Positions 43,041 to 54,910 are shown, counted from the first letter of the stretch. The stretch: DNA of 64,000 bases from Apiospora phragmitis (GCA_038363925.1 JAQQWL010000002.1:2790001-2854000); one strand, 5' to 3'. Numbers and translations are program-made. The notes: generated from the sequence alone by a model not told the origin.

Positions 43041-44027
43041 CTAGGCTACCTTCACTTTAACAATGATTGCCCACCCACTCAGACTTTCAAGAAGACCCAT
43101 CGGGCTCTTGCACCTGAAAGCCACCTTCTCTGCTGTGACATCCATTTTAGCGGCTTCACGGCGCGGCCTGTAGAAGACAGGTCCTGTCGCGCCCGCTACG
43201 TCGCCCCCAGCTACAGTGCCTCTTGGTCCTCCTTCCACCGGCGATGCCGCAGAATGTGTAGATGTGATCATCTCTGTGCTCGCGTTATTCTTGCGTCTTC
43301 CGGAGCCCCAGCCCCAGCCTCTGCTTTCTTCTGGGCCGGGATCTGGTGTTCTACAGCTTGCTGTACGGAGCTCGTGGGCTCCGCTTGTGTGACTCTGAGA
43401 CCTTCTGGCAGCTCGATATAAGACGCAAGGCGGCGTGCCATGCCCTCGTCCTGAAACCGAAAGCTGGTGTTGTCAGGCGACGAGAATGCCTCAAACCGTC
43501 CCCAGTCATCAAACTCGCCACCTTCAGCCCAAGACTGATCTGCTGATTCTGTAGACTTGAACATATCTGGATTCTTGCGATCTCCGCCTTTTTCATTTTC
43601 ATCTTGGTTGAGTTTCTACTGGCACCAGACGGCCTATCTCGCCGCGGCGCTTCAATTCGTCCGTCTCGCCCCAGGTGGCCGTTTCAGGCACTGCGGGCGC
43701 GGGTACAATGGCCAGGACTGCTACGAAGGGTGTGAAGCTCTGTTCTCCCAACTTATCGAGGCATTCTAGGGTCTTTTGGTTTATATGATCCGCCAGCCAT
43801 GCATCAGTCTCAACTTGCTGCAGATCTCGTAGTTGACGGTTTTGTCGAATGCGGTCTGGGACTGCGATGAGATGTGCATGCAGTTCCGACGCCCAGGAAG
43901 TGGGATCAGCCTGTCTAGATGGTGTGAGGCTTTCGCCAGGAGTAGCAGAGTAGGGAGGTGGTAGTTCCTCTTCCCCGTGGTAAGTTGCTTCGCCATGCTG
44001 CTCCAAAGGGTGTAAACACGACTCCAA
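43041..44027 (-). CDS. fungal protein with C-terminal WGI-type motif, two frameshifts
   Basis: The N-terminal part has a proline motif (ELPPPYSATPGES), a helical region (ELHAHLIAVPDRIRQNRQL) and ELKRRGEIGRLVPVE. One extra A in the run at 43613-43615 moves the frame to LNQDENEKGGDRKNPD, then EFDDWGRFEAF and DEGMARRLASYIE. One A lost in the run at 43325-43327 moves it to RGWGWGSGRRKNN, and the end is DVTAEKVAFRC...MGLLESLSGWAIIVKVKV. This order matches a conserved fungal family of unknown function that I remember ending in ESMSGWGIVVRVRI-like sequence. It may be cytoplasmic, with a PPPY motif that could bind WW domains. The true start is not clear: the frame is open upstream of 44027 without an ATG. 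Both lesions lie in A-runs. Confidence 0.55.
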
Positions 44028-46301
44028 CGGCCAGAAACAAGAAGCTGGGCAATTTCCGTGGACAAATTTTAATTAGCTAAGTTAAAAAAGTCCTTCGATG
44101 ATCGCAACGATGAGGCGGCAGATCAACGTATTAGAGAATTTTCTCGTCGCACCGGAGCAACGGGGATAACGCCACCTCGAGAGAGCTCAGAAGATTATTG
44201 TGCCTTCGAGAATATTTCTGATCTGGAATTTAGTAGTTCCTCCATAAAGGTACGATAACGAACAACTCATGTGACCTTCCAGAAACACACGCAGATGCGC
44301 TGTTTGCAGCTACCTTATCGGTGTTGGTGCCGGATCGGAGGTTCAAGTACAGCCACGGAATGACCGAAACGCAATAAGTAGGCCTGGAGCTGGTGACGTC
44401 GTTCCTCTGGGAAAGCCGGCTTCTGGGGATAGTTCAGGTCGTTGAAACTGTTGCTTTGACGCACAACGCGCAAGTACTTGTAGTAGAGGTGAGCAATATC
44501 GCAGGAAGTTTGTGTATCTGCCTACCAGTTTGCCTTCTTGTAAACCACGTGCAAACTAAAAGCAATCAGACAAGCCGCATAGCCGGGTAATAAACCAATC
44601 AGAGGGAAGCTGGACTCTCGATTCTTATCATCGGCCGCATTAGGACTCTCGATTCTTATCATCGGCCGCATTAGGACTCTCGGTTGGTGGCTGTGCCTAC
44701 TGGCGAGTCTTGGCCGTCGACCGGGCACCCCACACGGTACCGAGGCTTTGTTCCCCAGCAGGAGCGTCCGGATTCAAGTCAACCTTGAGGTGTGGCTTAT
44801 CTCGCATCGGAGAATGTCAGATAAAGTAGTGCATAGTAAGCCTGCAGGCACAGCAGTGGAGGCAGGAACTGGCGGAGAGTATGCCCGGAGTATGTAGCAT
44901 TCCCATCTTATGCGAAATTCACCACAATCAATCGTATCGATCTGCTAAGTCGCCTATGCAGAGTTGGCAGGTCCGGATCGCCGAGCTCGCTTGCTTCGCC
45001 CAGTGGGGAGAGTTCCTCCGACCATGCCACAGACCGTACGAGTTGGAGATAGCTACGCCGTACTTGATGTGGGGCCGAGCTGACCCAAGATCAACTTCGC
45101 CGGGAAGCGACGACCGAAGCGATGCCACTTGCCATGGCATTGATGCAAGGCAGGAAGCGATTCCTGATATTGATGGTTGGGCAGAAATGAATAACATGAC
45201 CTGATACGATGCTGACTAGATGCCCTACAACAACGAACGTATGTGGCAAGATTGCAGTGCCTCTTTAAACGAAGGAATTGACTTTCATCTACATGATGTA
45301 TAGACCAGATAAAGAAACACATTGATCAGTGTTAGGTATTCTCAATATTGAACATCTCAGCTGCCTGAGTAGAATGCAGCTGGAGAAAGGCCTGTTGAAA
45401 GCTTCGGTGCAGTTGGCGGCTGCCGTGTTACCCATGGAACGAGGGAAATACCAATACCAAAGTTGTTAGTATCGAAGTGGGTCCCAGCTGCAGCTGCAGG
45501 GTCCGGTGGGGAATAGTGGGGAAGATCTCATCGCTAGAAGGTCTCCAGACGGAAAGAACGGGGCAATCCGGAACAGCAAATTCAATATCAAAAGTCAACA
45601 CAATCAGGCAGGCATTCTGAGAGAGCCTTGTGACCACAGCATAGCCCCAAGTCCGGGTGAGGCTGAAATATGATTTTCGATACTTCGTCCAATAGGCCAG
45701 ATGTTTATCCATATGGCCTGTCTTTCAGGAACTAGGCGTATCAACGAGGGGGGGCGCAATGGTTGGCTGGACATGTCGATGTTGGCGTTGTGTCGGATAT
45801 ATAAGTCGGCTGCAATCCAGTTCCCTTTCTGCATTCCCACCAGAGCATATCGTAATATCAATGGAAACCAGACTCGTGACGAGAGAATCACGACGGCGAG
45901 TAACCAACACAACATTAACAGTACACATGTAGTCAGTGGCTACATCATACGTACTTACATCACATACAACCTGCTCTTTCCCGGCACTTTGTTCCAGCAC
46001 CGGGTGCCGCTCTTTGTTTGTACGACAGCCAAGCCACTTTACGAAACTGGTAGACCGCAAACCTTCTCACAATTGCCAAACTTATTGTTCTTTCCCGAAG
46101 GCAAATAATCGTAAGTTGATTACTTGCAATCTCCATTTGCTTACTAGGCGCCTATTTAACCTGCAACATCCCCGCTCCCACCAGGACGAATATCTTCTAA
46201 CACCATCACAGTCTGTACATATCTCAGTGGTGTGCTGGTAATTATCGAAGCAGTATCTGTCAAATCAATATACCCTATCCAAATATTCATTATCCGCCAA
46301 G
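44028..46301. other. intergenic with a 31-base duplication
   Basis: No gene is supported. It contains the 31-base tandem duplication and, at the right end, the promoter of the flotillin gene. A hydrophobic minus-strand frame near 45604-45915 has no family match. Confidence 0.4.
44612..44682. repeat. 31-base tandem duplication
   Basis: Two perfect copies of a 31-base unit starting GGACTCTCG and ending CCGCATTA (44612-44642, 44643-44673), followed by the first 9 bases of a third copy. The perfection suggests a recent event. Confidence 0.95.
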
Positions 46302-47950
46302 ATGTCTTACAGAATCGCCGCCCCCGATGAGTACCTTGCCATTACTGGCATGGGCGTCTCCAACGTCCTCATCTCCAAGGCAGCCTGGGTTTGGCCCTTC
46401 CAGCGGTGCCGACGCTTCAGCGTCCAGCCCCATGACGAAGGAGAAACTCCAGTTCCTCCTCCCCTGTCGTCTTCACTGTTGGCCCAGACGTCAACAGCCG
46501 CGGCGCCAACGCCAAAGGGCACCACAAGAAAGTTGCTCCCCCAGCGGACAACAATGATGGACATAACCCCGTCCACGATGAGGACAAGGGCGATGCCTTG
46601 ATGAAGTACGCCATGCTTCTTTCGGACGCGGAAGCCCCCGATAAGAAGACCCAGAGCACCAATGGGCTGAACCAGATCGTGAAGGGCATCATCGAGGGCG
46701 AGACACGGGTCCTCGTCTCGAGCATGACCATGGAGGAGATCTTCACGGAGCGTGAGGAGTTCAAGCGCCGCATCTTCCGTAATATTCAGGTGGAGCTGGA
46801 CCAGTTCGGCCTGAAAATCTACAACGCCAACGTCAAGGAGCTCAAGGACGCCGAGCACTCCAACTACTTCCAGTCGCTCTCCCAGAAGGCGCACGAAGGC
46901 GCGACCAACCAGGCCCGCATTGACGTGGCCGACGCCCAGCTCCGCGGTAACGTTGGAGAGGCCCAGCGCCACGGTCAGCAAGAGCGCGACATCGCCAAGA
47001 TCAATGCCGAGACGGCGGTGGCCAAGACAGACCGGGACGTCGAGCGAGCTAATGCCCTCGCCAACCTCGAGACGAAGAAGACGCTGTTGGACCGCGACGT
47101 CGAGATCTCCAGGATCGAGGCCACCCGCGCCACGCAATCCCGCGACGAAGACCTCAAGCGCGAGGTCGAGGTCAAGCGCGCCGCCGCCGAGCTCGAGCGC
47201 CTCCGCGCCACCGACGTCGTGAAGGCATCCATCCAGCGCGAGTCGGCCCAGCAAGCCGCCGACGCCAAAGCGTACCAGGTGACGGCCGACGCCAAGGCCT
47301 CGTACGACAAGTCGATGCGCACCATGGACGCGGGCGCCTACAAGACCAGGACTGACGCCGAGGCCTGGTCGCACGCCGCCATCACCAACGCCGATGCAAA
47401 ACTCCAAAAGGAGCTCAAGGAAGCCGAGGGTATGGTTGCCAAGGCCGAGGCCTACGCCAAGATGTCACACGCCTTCGGCGGGCCCCAGGGCCTGCTGTCG
47501 TACATGATGATCGAGAAGGGCACGTACGTGGAGCTGGCCAAGGCCAACGCCGAGGCCATCCGCGGCCTCCAGCCCAAGATCAGCGTCTGGAACACGGGCG
47601 CCGACGCCGGCGCCGGTGGCGACCCCGCGCAGAGGGACAGCGCCACGACCATGCGCAACGTCTACCAGATGCTGCCGCCACTCATGACGACCATAAACGA
47701 GCAGACGGGCATCACGCTGCCCGAGTGGCAGTTCGGCCGCATGGCCGGCGAGATGAGCAACGGCGGCGGCAAGAACGTCCACGGCCCCCAATGGGGAGAA
47801 GCACTAGATCTGTCACTCGCGGGAGATCAGCGTGCGCTCGTTGCCGGGATTCCCTCTATCTACGGCGGGAGAGACGAAGAAGTGATGGATGGGTTGGCTT
47901 GGAGGAACGAACCGGTGGACGACGACGACGAAAAACACAATCGTTTCTGA
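46302..47950 (+). CDS. flotillin-like SPFH/PHB protein, frame interrupted near N-terminus
   Basis: ATG 46302 starts MSYRIAAPDEYLAITGMGVS and AAWVWPFQRCRRFSVQP, the usual fungal flotillin N-terminus. The next expected residues are missing; MTKEKLQFLLP follows in another frame at 46432, then, after one extra C in 46461-46464, PVVFTVGPDVNSRGANAKG and a long open frame. That frame contains IVKGIIEGETRVLVSSMTME, FGLKIYNANVKELKDA, an Ala/Glu/Lys-rich coiled coil (about residues 200-400) and VYQMLPPLMTTINEQTGITL. Flotillins are peripheral membrane scaffolds of ordered microdomains, formed by SPFH domain plus coiled-coil oligomerisation. Relative to the family there is a deletion of roughly 26 bases near 46430 and a +1 at a C run; the rest is intact to TGA. 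Confidence 0.88.
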
Positions 47951-48949
47951 CTTTTAAATCCTTCTTCTTTGTCTTCAACAAACAACAACAACCCTCGAAC
48001 AGACGACTTTCGTCTTCTTGACTCCTCTCTGCCCCTCGTGGCCATTTACGCATTTACGTATTCTAGGTGTTCGTGTTCCGGCCTCATTTGAGGGTTTCAT
48101 GGGATCAAGGCGTTGGTTGGCTACTCTGTCTATACCCCTATACCAATCTCTGCTTCTTCTTTTAAATGTAGTCTTTAGTCATCATGAATCAATACATGCT
48201 TTATAATGCGACACAATAACTCAATATCCCTGATTACGCTTAAACAGTGACTATGAGAACTGGCATCGGCATAGAATAAAAAACGCGGTAAGGTGAACAT
48301 GTTTTATAAGCTCTTTTTCATTAATCATTCCCTCATGGTACACGAGTCTATCTGAGGGATTAAAGCTACACCTGCAAGCTCGTGCTGAGTGGCAAGCCCC
48401 TCGAAAACACCAAACTTATGTACGTTGAAAGTCTTCTCTTGTCGAACCAAAAATATCGCTGGCTTCTTCCATGCCAATCTCGAAATGATGTTGTCCCTAT
48501 TTCCCTGTCGTCATAATCCATGCTCTCAATACCGATGTGAGTGCTAAAGCGACTATCAAAGTATGCCAGTCGTGTTGCGCATCCACGCATATACACCTAT
48601 TCGGCATTGACTCCGGTACAATGCCCTGCAGATCAACGCCCAATGTTTTCTTTCGTGTCGCCCGCGTCAAAACCCATTAAACCGCAAAATCCAGAGGCCG
48701 TGAGACTCTTTGCCTGATCGATGCCCTCCGTTTATCTAGTTGAGAAAAATCAACAGATGACCCCATCCCTCATAATTTGTCGTTCTCTTCGTTCCCAGCA
48801 TTCCTCGCAAACTCGCGCCAAGCCGCGCTGCGAGCCAACACCACTGCTGGAGTATCCTTAAGCTCACCACCACCACCTGTTAACCCAAGATTCAGCAACC
48901 AATTCCCTCAAAGCACGCAACTCTGCAAAGCAATCCAAACGCGCATGGG
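47951..48949. other. intergenic between convergent genes
   Basis: The 3' flanks of flotillin and of the minus-strand gene ending at 48950; no gene or repeat is supported. Confidence 0.4.
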
Positions 48950-50179
48950 TTATCGGACAACGCCAACCCTACCTTCCTCAAGACACCTCCTCTTGCCAAT
49001 ATTTCCGTCGCGACTCGAGTCGCGGTCCTCGGAGAAGCTCGCGTTGAGAACCTCTGTCAAGACATCGCGTCTACGCTTTGGCGACACAGACTCGGGAATA
49101 GGTGCAGGAGTCTCTTCTTCAAACATCTCCATATTATGCTCGTCGAAATGACCCACAACGTCCCGACCGAGGACCTGCCCAAGTCGCTCCTTAAGACCCA
49201 TGACAGGCCATATCGGAACGCGGGCGTAGTCAATCTTGATCTGCGCATCGCCCACCGGTGCCTTGTGCGGTTCGTGGAACATCATCAGAGAAGCCGCTGG
49301 GACTGTTGCCGTGTAGACGATGAAAGCATCATCTTCCTCAGAAGTTGTCATTAGGCGGACCCTGACGTCTCTGGGCGAGATATTCGCACCCCGAGGACCA
49401 TCTGCGTATGCTGCTTGTTGAGCCATGGCGATGATGACGGCAACAAAATATTGGTCCTCGTCCAGATTACTCGGTATCAGGTTCTTGGAGCGCAACATCT
49501 GTAGCCGATGTACCGGGCCATTGTATGATCGATTAGGCCCTGGGGCTATGCGAAAGCAGTTTTTGCGAATGTGATCGAGGTTGCTTCGGCTGACATATGC
49601 CAGCACTGGCGCGTCGCTCGCGATGTTGACGTGCATAGATGAGATCAACTGACTGGCCGATCGGGTTGATGCCCATGTTGTAGCTGAATCGAACGACATG
49701 GCAGCATCCGGGTGCCTCCAGAGAGCTTGACAACGTACAGCCTTGGGGTAGAAACGGTCACCAAATCGCAAGTCCAACTCTGCGCACGTCTTAGGTTTCG
49801 AAAGATGGGTTGGGAATAAGGTGGACATGACATTTCGAAGGGCGCGGTTCTTGGTCAACATGTTGCGCGGTGTCTCGGTGCATGTTAATGTGTCCAGGTC
49901 CCTGCCGAGAGCGACAATCGTGGGAGAAGTGTGCGGTGATCTTCGTGGTGAATGCGACGACGTAGGCGTTGGGGTCTTCTGTGGCGATAACTGCTGGAAG
50001 CGACAGTTCAACAGCTTCGGGTGGAGATCGGTCCAGCAGATTGGAAGCACGAAGAGGGAAGTGCCCTGGTAATCGTGAAGAACGTCCCAAAGCGAGCCGA
50101 CTTCGGGAGTTGTGTGTTTTCTGCGCACCTTGCGCGACCGTTTCGTATCTATTATGGTGTTCATGGTTACTGTTGCCAT
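48950..50179 (-). CDS. conserved fungal protein of unknown function
   Basis: One open frame of 409 residues from ATG 50179. Well-conserved-looking parts are EVGSLWDVLHDYQGTSLFV near the start, then RALRNVMSTLFPTHLSKPKT, DLRFGDRFYPKAVRCQALW, SFDSATTWASTRSASQLI, RIAPGPNRSYNGPVHRLQML and WPVMGLKERLGQVLG, with an acidic C-terminus. Between about 50049 and 49922 the annotated frame gives odd Ser/Thr/Pro sequence (HSPRRSPHTSP), while another frame reads SNLLDRSPPEAVELSLPAVI and AYVVAFTTKITAHFS, which fits much better. So two opposite indels, a loss near 50049 and a gain in the GGG at 49922-49924, compensate each other. No catalytic motif, signal or membrane segment is seen. Confidence 0.8.
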   Translation of the reverse strand: MATVTMNTIIDTKRSRKVRRKHTTPEVGSLWDVLHDYQGTSLFVLPICWTDLHPKLLNCRFQQLSPQKTPTPTSSHSPRRSPHTSPTIVALGRDLDTLTCTETPRNMLTKNRALRNVMSTLFPTHLSKPKTCAELDLRFGDRFYPKAVRCQALWRHPDAAMSFDSATTWASTRSASQLISSMHVNIASDAPVLAYVSRSNLDHIRKNCFRIAPGPNRSYNGPVHRLQMLRSKNLIPSNLDEDQYFVAVIIAMAQQAAYADGPRGANISPRDVRVRLMTTSEEDDAFIVYTATVPAASLMMFHEPHKAPVGDAQIKIDYARVPIWPVMGLKERLGQVLGRDVVGHFDEHNMEMFEEETPAPIPESVSPKRRRDVLTEVLNASFSEDRDSSRDGNIGKRRCLEEGRVGVVR

Positions 50180-51374
50180 CTGTATAGAAACTTTGTCCTA
50201 GGTTGAATGGGTAGAACGCGACGGGTATCTATAATAGTCAGGACCTTGAATAATATTGGAGGACAGGCTTGGAGAACATCTGACAAGAAGAAAGAATGCA
50301 AATGATGTACTTACTAGTCCTTCTTTGTGACTATTGCGCAAAAAAAGAAACCAAATTGACCGCCTGATTGGTGTTTGTGGACAAGCACACCCCTTGTAGC
50401 TGCGACAATCAGAATGCTATGACGCGCTTGGACTGCAAGGGCCTGGAGTTGACTCGCGCAGGCCGTGACAAGTATCTTTTTCGTAGTCGGTCGAGATAAT
50501 AAAAGAATGATGCGCGTTAAGATAAGATATCTTGGAGACTGGCAGTAAAGACTTGATGGTGAATTGGGTGTGTGTTGGTGTTGAATGCGACGAGTTCGAG
50601 ACGCAGATCAACCAGAGCGGTAAAAAGAAACCAAATGGAGAAGGTGGATGTGGGCGCGACGAGGGGTGGCCAAATATACACACAAAAGAGGGCGTGTCGC
50701 TGCTTGTGGTCGATTCGCGCTAAATCGCCAGATCACGTTACAGCTTTTGCAATTTGAAAAGGTACAAAGTACTTGGAAGTTGGTACGTGTTAGGCTCCAG
50801 TCCGGGATGGGGGGGGGAAGGGGGGGACGAGACGAGAGACGGTGACGGATGCAAGGAGCGAGAGACAGCCGGAACACAAATCAATACCTCACACACACTT
50901 GGTGCCACATCCACGGAGCCCGCCTGGCCGCATAAAACCGGCTTTCCTGTTAGCGACCCATGACCAGAAGTTGGTGTGTCCGAATCTGACTGGCAGCGAC
51001 AAGCCCCATCCATCCATGTGTGGCTGCCTAATGAATTCTGCTCAAGTCTTAGTCAGCGAGGTACATCCTGCAAGTACCTAACGTGGCGGTGAGTCAGACT
51101 GAGCCGGGAAATAGCCGAACAGGGAAGTGACGTCTCTCACTAACAATCTCCCACCCCCGAATCGCTGCTCCTGTTAGGCGGCCTGTGCAGTGCCTGTGTG
51201 GACCAGACGTCAGCCTTGGTCAAGCAAGCAAGGAGCCCCTCCACTGAACGAGTAGCAGCCCCCAGCAAGACGAGGCAGCACCGGAGCTCCATCACGGTAC
51301 ACTACGATAACCTCAACATTAGCAATTGTACAAGCTTGAGCATCGCCGACGATTTCGGTGACATCTCGTCCAAG
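50180..51374. other. intergenic between divergent genes, G-rich patch
   Basis: Shared upstream region of the unknown gene and ARPC3. It contains G-rich runs near 50808-50830. The last 180 bases are probably ARPC3 leader sequence. Confidence 0.4.
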
Positions 51375-52248
51375 ATGCCGGTAAGTTTGCATGCACACTA
51401 CAACAGTTCCCCCTGCACGGCCTCAATTACGCTCTTCCCCCTCCCGATACCGATGCAACCACCACCAGCAACCAGCTATGGCTAACTCCTCCCCCTGACG
51501 GGCGGCATCGTCACCAGGCCTACAACTCCATGTTCAACGAGGATCCAAACCCGCCGCGCCTGATCGGCAACGTGCCGCTGCTGCCGCTGCGGACCAAGAC
51601 GCGCGGGCCGGCCTACACGCTGCCGTTCCCCAACCCGCCGCTCGCGCCCCACGAGTCGCCCGACCCGGACGCCGACTCGTACGACATCCTCGACGAGGTG
51701 CTCTCGCTGTTCCGCGCCAACACCTTCTTCCGCAACTTCGAGATCCAGGGCCCCGCCGACCGCCTGCTCATCTACGGCATCCTCTACGTCAGCGAGTGCC
51801 TCGGCAAGATCCGCCCCCAGCACGGCGTCCGCGACGCCACCAAGGAGGTCTTCAACACGGCCCTCGACCTCAACTTCTCCATCCCTGGCGACCCGGGCTT
51901 CCCACTGAACCAGGTGAGTTATGGCTGATATTCCTCTCTGGGTGTATATGCGTGGGAGTGTGTATCACTGTGACTGCAGTCGAGGCCGATGGGGCTAGAA
52001 AAGAAAGGGGGGGATATGGAAGGAAAGAAATATAAGGCTATAACGTTGGGAAACTAACAACCAACCAGATGTACGAAGCCCCGCGGGACCGTCAGGATGC
52101 CGAACAGCTGCGGCAATATCTCTCACAGGTGCGACAAGAGCTGGCTACCCGGTTATTAGCAAGAGTATACGAAGAAGGCGGGGACGGAAAGCCAAGCAAG
52201 TGGTGGTTGAGCTTTACCAAGAGGAAGTTCATGGGAAAGAGCTTGTAG
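51375..52248 (+). CDS. ARC18: Arp2/3 complex subunit 3 (p21-Arc)
   Basis: Three exons: 51375-51380 (only ATG CCG), 51518-51913 and 52069-52248, giving 193 residues. The exon joins keep phase and use strong sites (GTAAGT, GTGAGT; CACCAG, AACCAG). Signatures of ARPC3 are MPAYNSMFN, GNVPLLPLRTKTRGPA, DILDEVLSLFRANTFFRNFE, GPADRLLIYGILYVSECL and the C-terminal KWWLSFTKRKFM. The subunit is part of the seven-member complex that nucleates branched actin at cortical patches during endocytosis. Length is typical and no lesion is seen. The split after the second codon explains why a start at the internal Met (51530) would be wrong. Confidence 0.95.
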
Positions 52249-52266
52249 AGCAGCAGCAGCAGCAGC
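52249..52266. repeat. (AGC)n microsatellite
   Basis: Six AGC-type units directly after the ARPC3 stop codon, in its 3' untranslated region. Confidence 0.8.
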
Positions 52267-52492
52267 GTACCAATGTTAGATTGTCAAGGCATACATCAAA
52301 TCACAATTAACACCTCCCAGATGAAGGTCAACAATCTGTATTTCGTACAATGCTGGCAAGGCTCTGTTGAGGGGTATCATGATTTATGATCTATGTACAG
52401 ATCCAAAGCCAAGGTTTGGACGGCTCGGCCTGATCCCATTCACCCATCTTCATCATGCCTCATCATGTTCTGTTCATTTCTTTCAACTAATC

Positions 52493-54405
52493 CTATCGCC
52501 CGGACTTTCCCTTCTTTGTCCTGCCTTTTCCTCTCGCCTCCACCCGGCCCTCTGCAGGCTTCACCCGCCAAGCCGTGAAGATGTAACCCTCGGCGCCGCC
52601 TTTACTCGTCATCAGGGGGTGTGTCCGTCCAGGCAATACCTGCCACTTGCGTACCCTACTCGTCTGCATCGCGGCTCCGAGGACCAAGGATGGGTTCAAA
52701 GGGAACTCATCGGTGCCGGCCCACTGCTCCAGCTCTTCGGTGGTCTTGCCGATGGCTTTCTCAGGTGGGTCAGATATCCAGGCCGCCCGTCGTGCTACAC
52801 TATAGCAATCCATTAGGGCGGTGAGCGGTTCCGGCGTCTGCGAGTAGATGGCGATCGGCGCACCTCCGGCCAAGAGGGGGACGGCGTGACGCATGATGGA
52901 CGTGGGATCCATGGTGCTGGCCACCACGAGGCCCGAGAACCCGCCGCTCCGGGTGCGGTCGACTACGTGGCGGATACGGGCCCATCTGCGTCGCTTCCGG
53001 TGATAGTTGCCCCGGCGGTTAGCCTTCCAGGACTTCAGTTCGTCGGGATTGACAGTCGGTGGTTCGTTTGCGTATGTCGAATCAGCCGAGGGATCCAGCA
53101 ATTGTAGCCAGGACAATGTCATCAGATGTCGTGCGAGCGGGTGTGTTAGACTCTGCGTTGGGTTCGTGTTGTCGAAGTCGTAGTAGCGGAGGAAGCTGAG
53201 GTTAGGCTGTGAGTTGTGGTGTAGAAGCGTCATTGTGTTGCAATTCGCATAGGGAACGGCCATGTCGTCCTTATGTCTTGGGTCTCCTGTCGGGTACTTG
53301 ACGCGTTTCGTGACGACGTGTTCTTGGCCTGGGTTTTCGCCGCCCGCTGACGGTGGTTGCGTCTGCTCTGCTGATGGAGCCTGTGCTTCACTGTCTCCTT
53401 CGCCTCCGGCGGGCTCTGCCTGGCTTTCTGAGTCTCTCCGTCGCTTTTGTGGAGGGTTGATGCCATCTTCATCCTTTTCGGGAGGATACAAAACACCCAT
53501 GCGCTCGGCCATGGCCGCCACAAGTAAGCCTCCTGTATCATCCACAACCAACCAACGGCCCGTGGAGTCCTCGGGTTTAGTAACGGAATCCACGCCGTTC
53601 GCGGCCATTTCCTGCTCTTCCTCGCTAAGACATCGCGACTCGCCGCCAAAGTGCACATTTGCCCAGCATCCCAGGAGGCCAATCATCTCCTCGCGCAGAT
53701 CCATGATCTTGGCCGGGTCCTTCTCCTCCAGCAACCAGTAGTCCAGCATCGACACGTCGAGGGGGCAGCACGCAGAACCGGCGGATGTACTTTTTCGTCT
53801 TGAGCAGCTTGTACTTGGCGAGCGAGTACTCGGTTTTCTGGCTGATGGCGGTGTGGGACAGCATGAGCTTGGTGATGATGTCGCGGCCGGCGTCGGTCAC
53901 GTCCTTCTTGAGCTCCTCGATCTGCTCCATGGTCAGGCTCTGGCGCGCCTCGGCGTCCAGCTCGGCACGATCCGTCTTGGCGACGACGGCGCCCGAGTCG
54001 GCGTCGACGAGCGCGTACTCGACGCCCGTGGGGATCACATCGTCGGCGTCGTCGCCCTCGTGGCCGGGGCTGGCCGAGTCGGGGGACAGGAAGGAGCTCG
54101 AGGACAGGATGTCGCTGTACAGCTCCGAGGCGGGCACGATGCGCAGGCGATTGAAGGTTTCGTCGTCCTTCTTGTCTTCCAATTCGTACGTGATATGGTA
54201 TGGCCGGTGGATGATCAGGTTGCTTGGGAAAGATCCATACTTGCCGAGGGAAATGGTCCTGGGGCAGAAGCAAGGTCAGTGGTGGGGTGGGCGGCAATGG
54301 CAGTCTGGAGAAGTCTTACGTGTTTGGCGTGAGCTGGAGCACTCTCAGATTTTCCGAGGGCAGCTTGATGGCCACCCAGGCGTTGGGTTCTACCAGCGAA
54401 TGCAT
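52493..54405 (-). CDS. TRM6: tRNA m1A58 methyltransferase non-catalytic subunit, one frameshift
   Basis: Exon 1 (54405-54320) and exon 2 (54258-52493) are joined over a 61-base intron. Signatures of Trm6/Gcd10 are PNAWVAIKLPSENLRVLQL, TISLGKYGSFPSNLIIHRPY, LTMEQIEELKKD, KLMLSHTAISQKTEYSLAKY and KLLKTKKYIRRFCVLP, then DVSMLDYWLLEEKDPAKIMD, LLGCWANVHFGG, and the C-terminal SGLVVASTMDP. With Trm61 it makes m1A58 in tRNA, including initiator tRNA, in the nucleus; it is essential in yeast. Between FCVLP and LDVSML the C5/G5 run (53761-53765) has one base too many; without it the length is 616 residues, normal for filamentous fungi, and no other lesion occurs. In such a gene an assembly error is the best explanation. 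Confidence 0.93.
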
Positions 54406-54910
54406 TATTGCGCTGGTGACCGAAATATCAGAACGGAGGTCTGTATGTCGAGATAGAAATTTCGCAAGTTCAAAAAAAGATCGGCAGTACTGTAGGTAGC
54501 TGCACAATTGGTATGCCCCACTCCTCCACAACGTGGGGTAATAGCATAATAGCATCCCTACCTCTCTCTACTTCTTACGGAGCATACATACACCTCATTT
54601 TCTTCTCTCCCCTTGAACGCTGAATTCCTCCCCCGGTGCAATTAGACCTGTACACAGATCGGCAAGGCCGTGCAAACCGGTACAGGGTCAATTCTATCCA
54701 ATCAAACAGCGCGATTTTCACATCGGACGTTCAAAAACGGCGTGCCGATCGTACTAAATCATCCCTGGGCCGTACAGTACGGTCAAACCGGGGGGGGGGG
54801 GGGTGGCACAGTAATTCAGCGTTCAAGGGGATAGATCATCATATTAATCATCTTTGCAGTTACCACTGCGATCCTTCCTTTCTAAGTACCTACATAGACG
54901 GTGAAGCAAA
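54406..54910. other. intergenic with a 14-base G run
   Basis: TRM6 promoter on the left and the 3' flank of the acetyltransferase gene on the right. An uninterrupted run of 14 G lies at 54790-54803. Confidence 0.5.

Noticed and set aside
45428..45915. Hydrophobic minus-strand frames upstream of flotillin
   Set aside because: No conserved motif, several competing frames, position fits a promoter.
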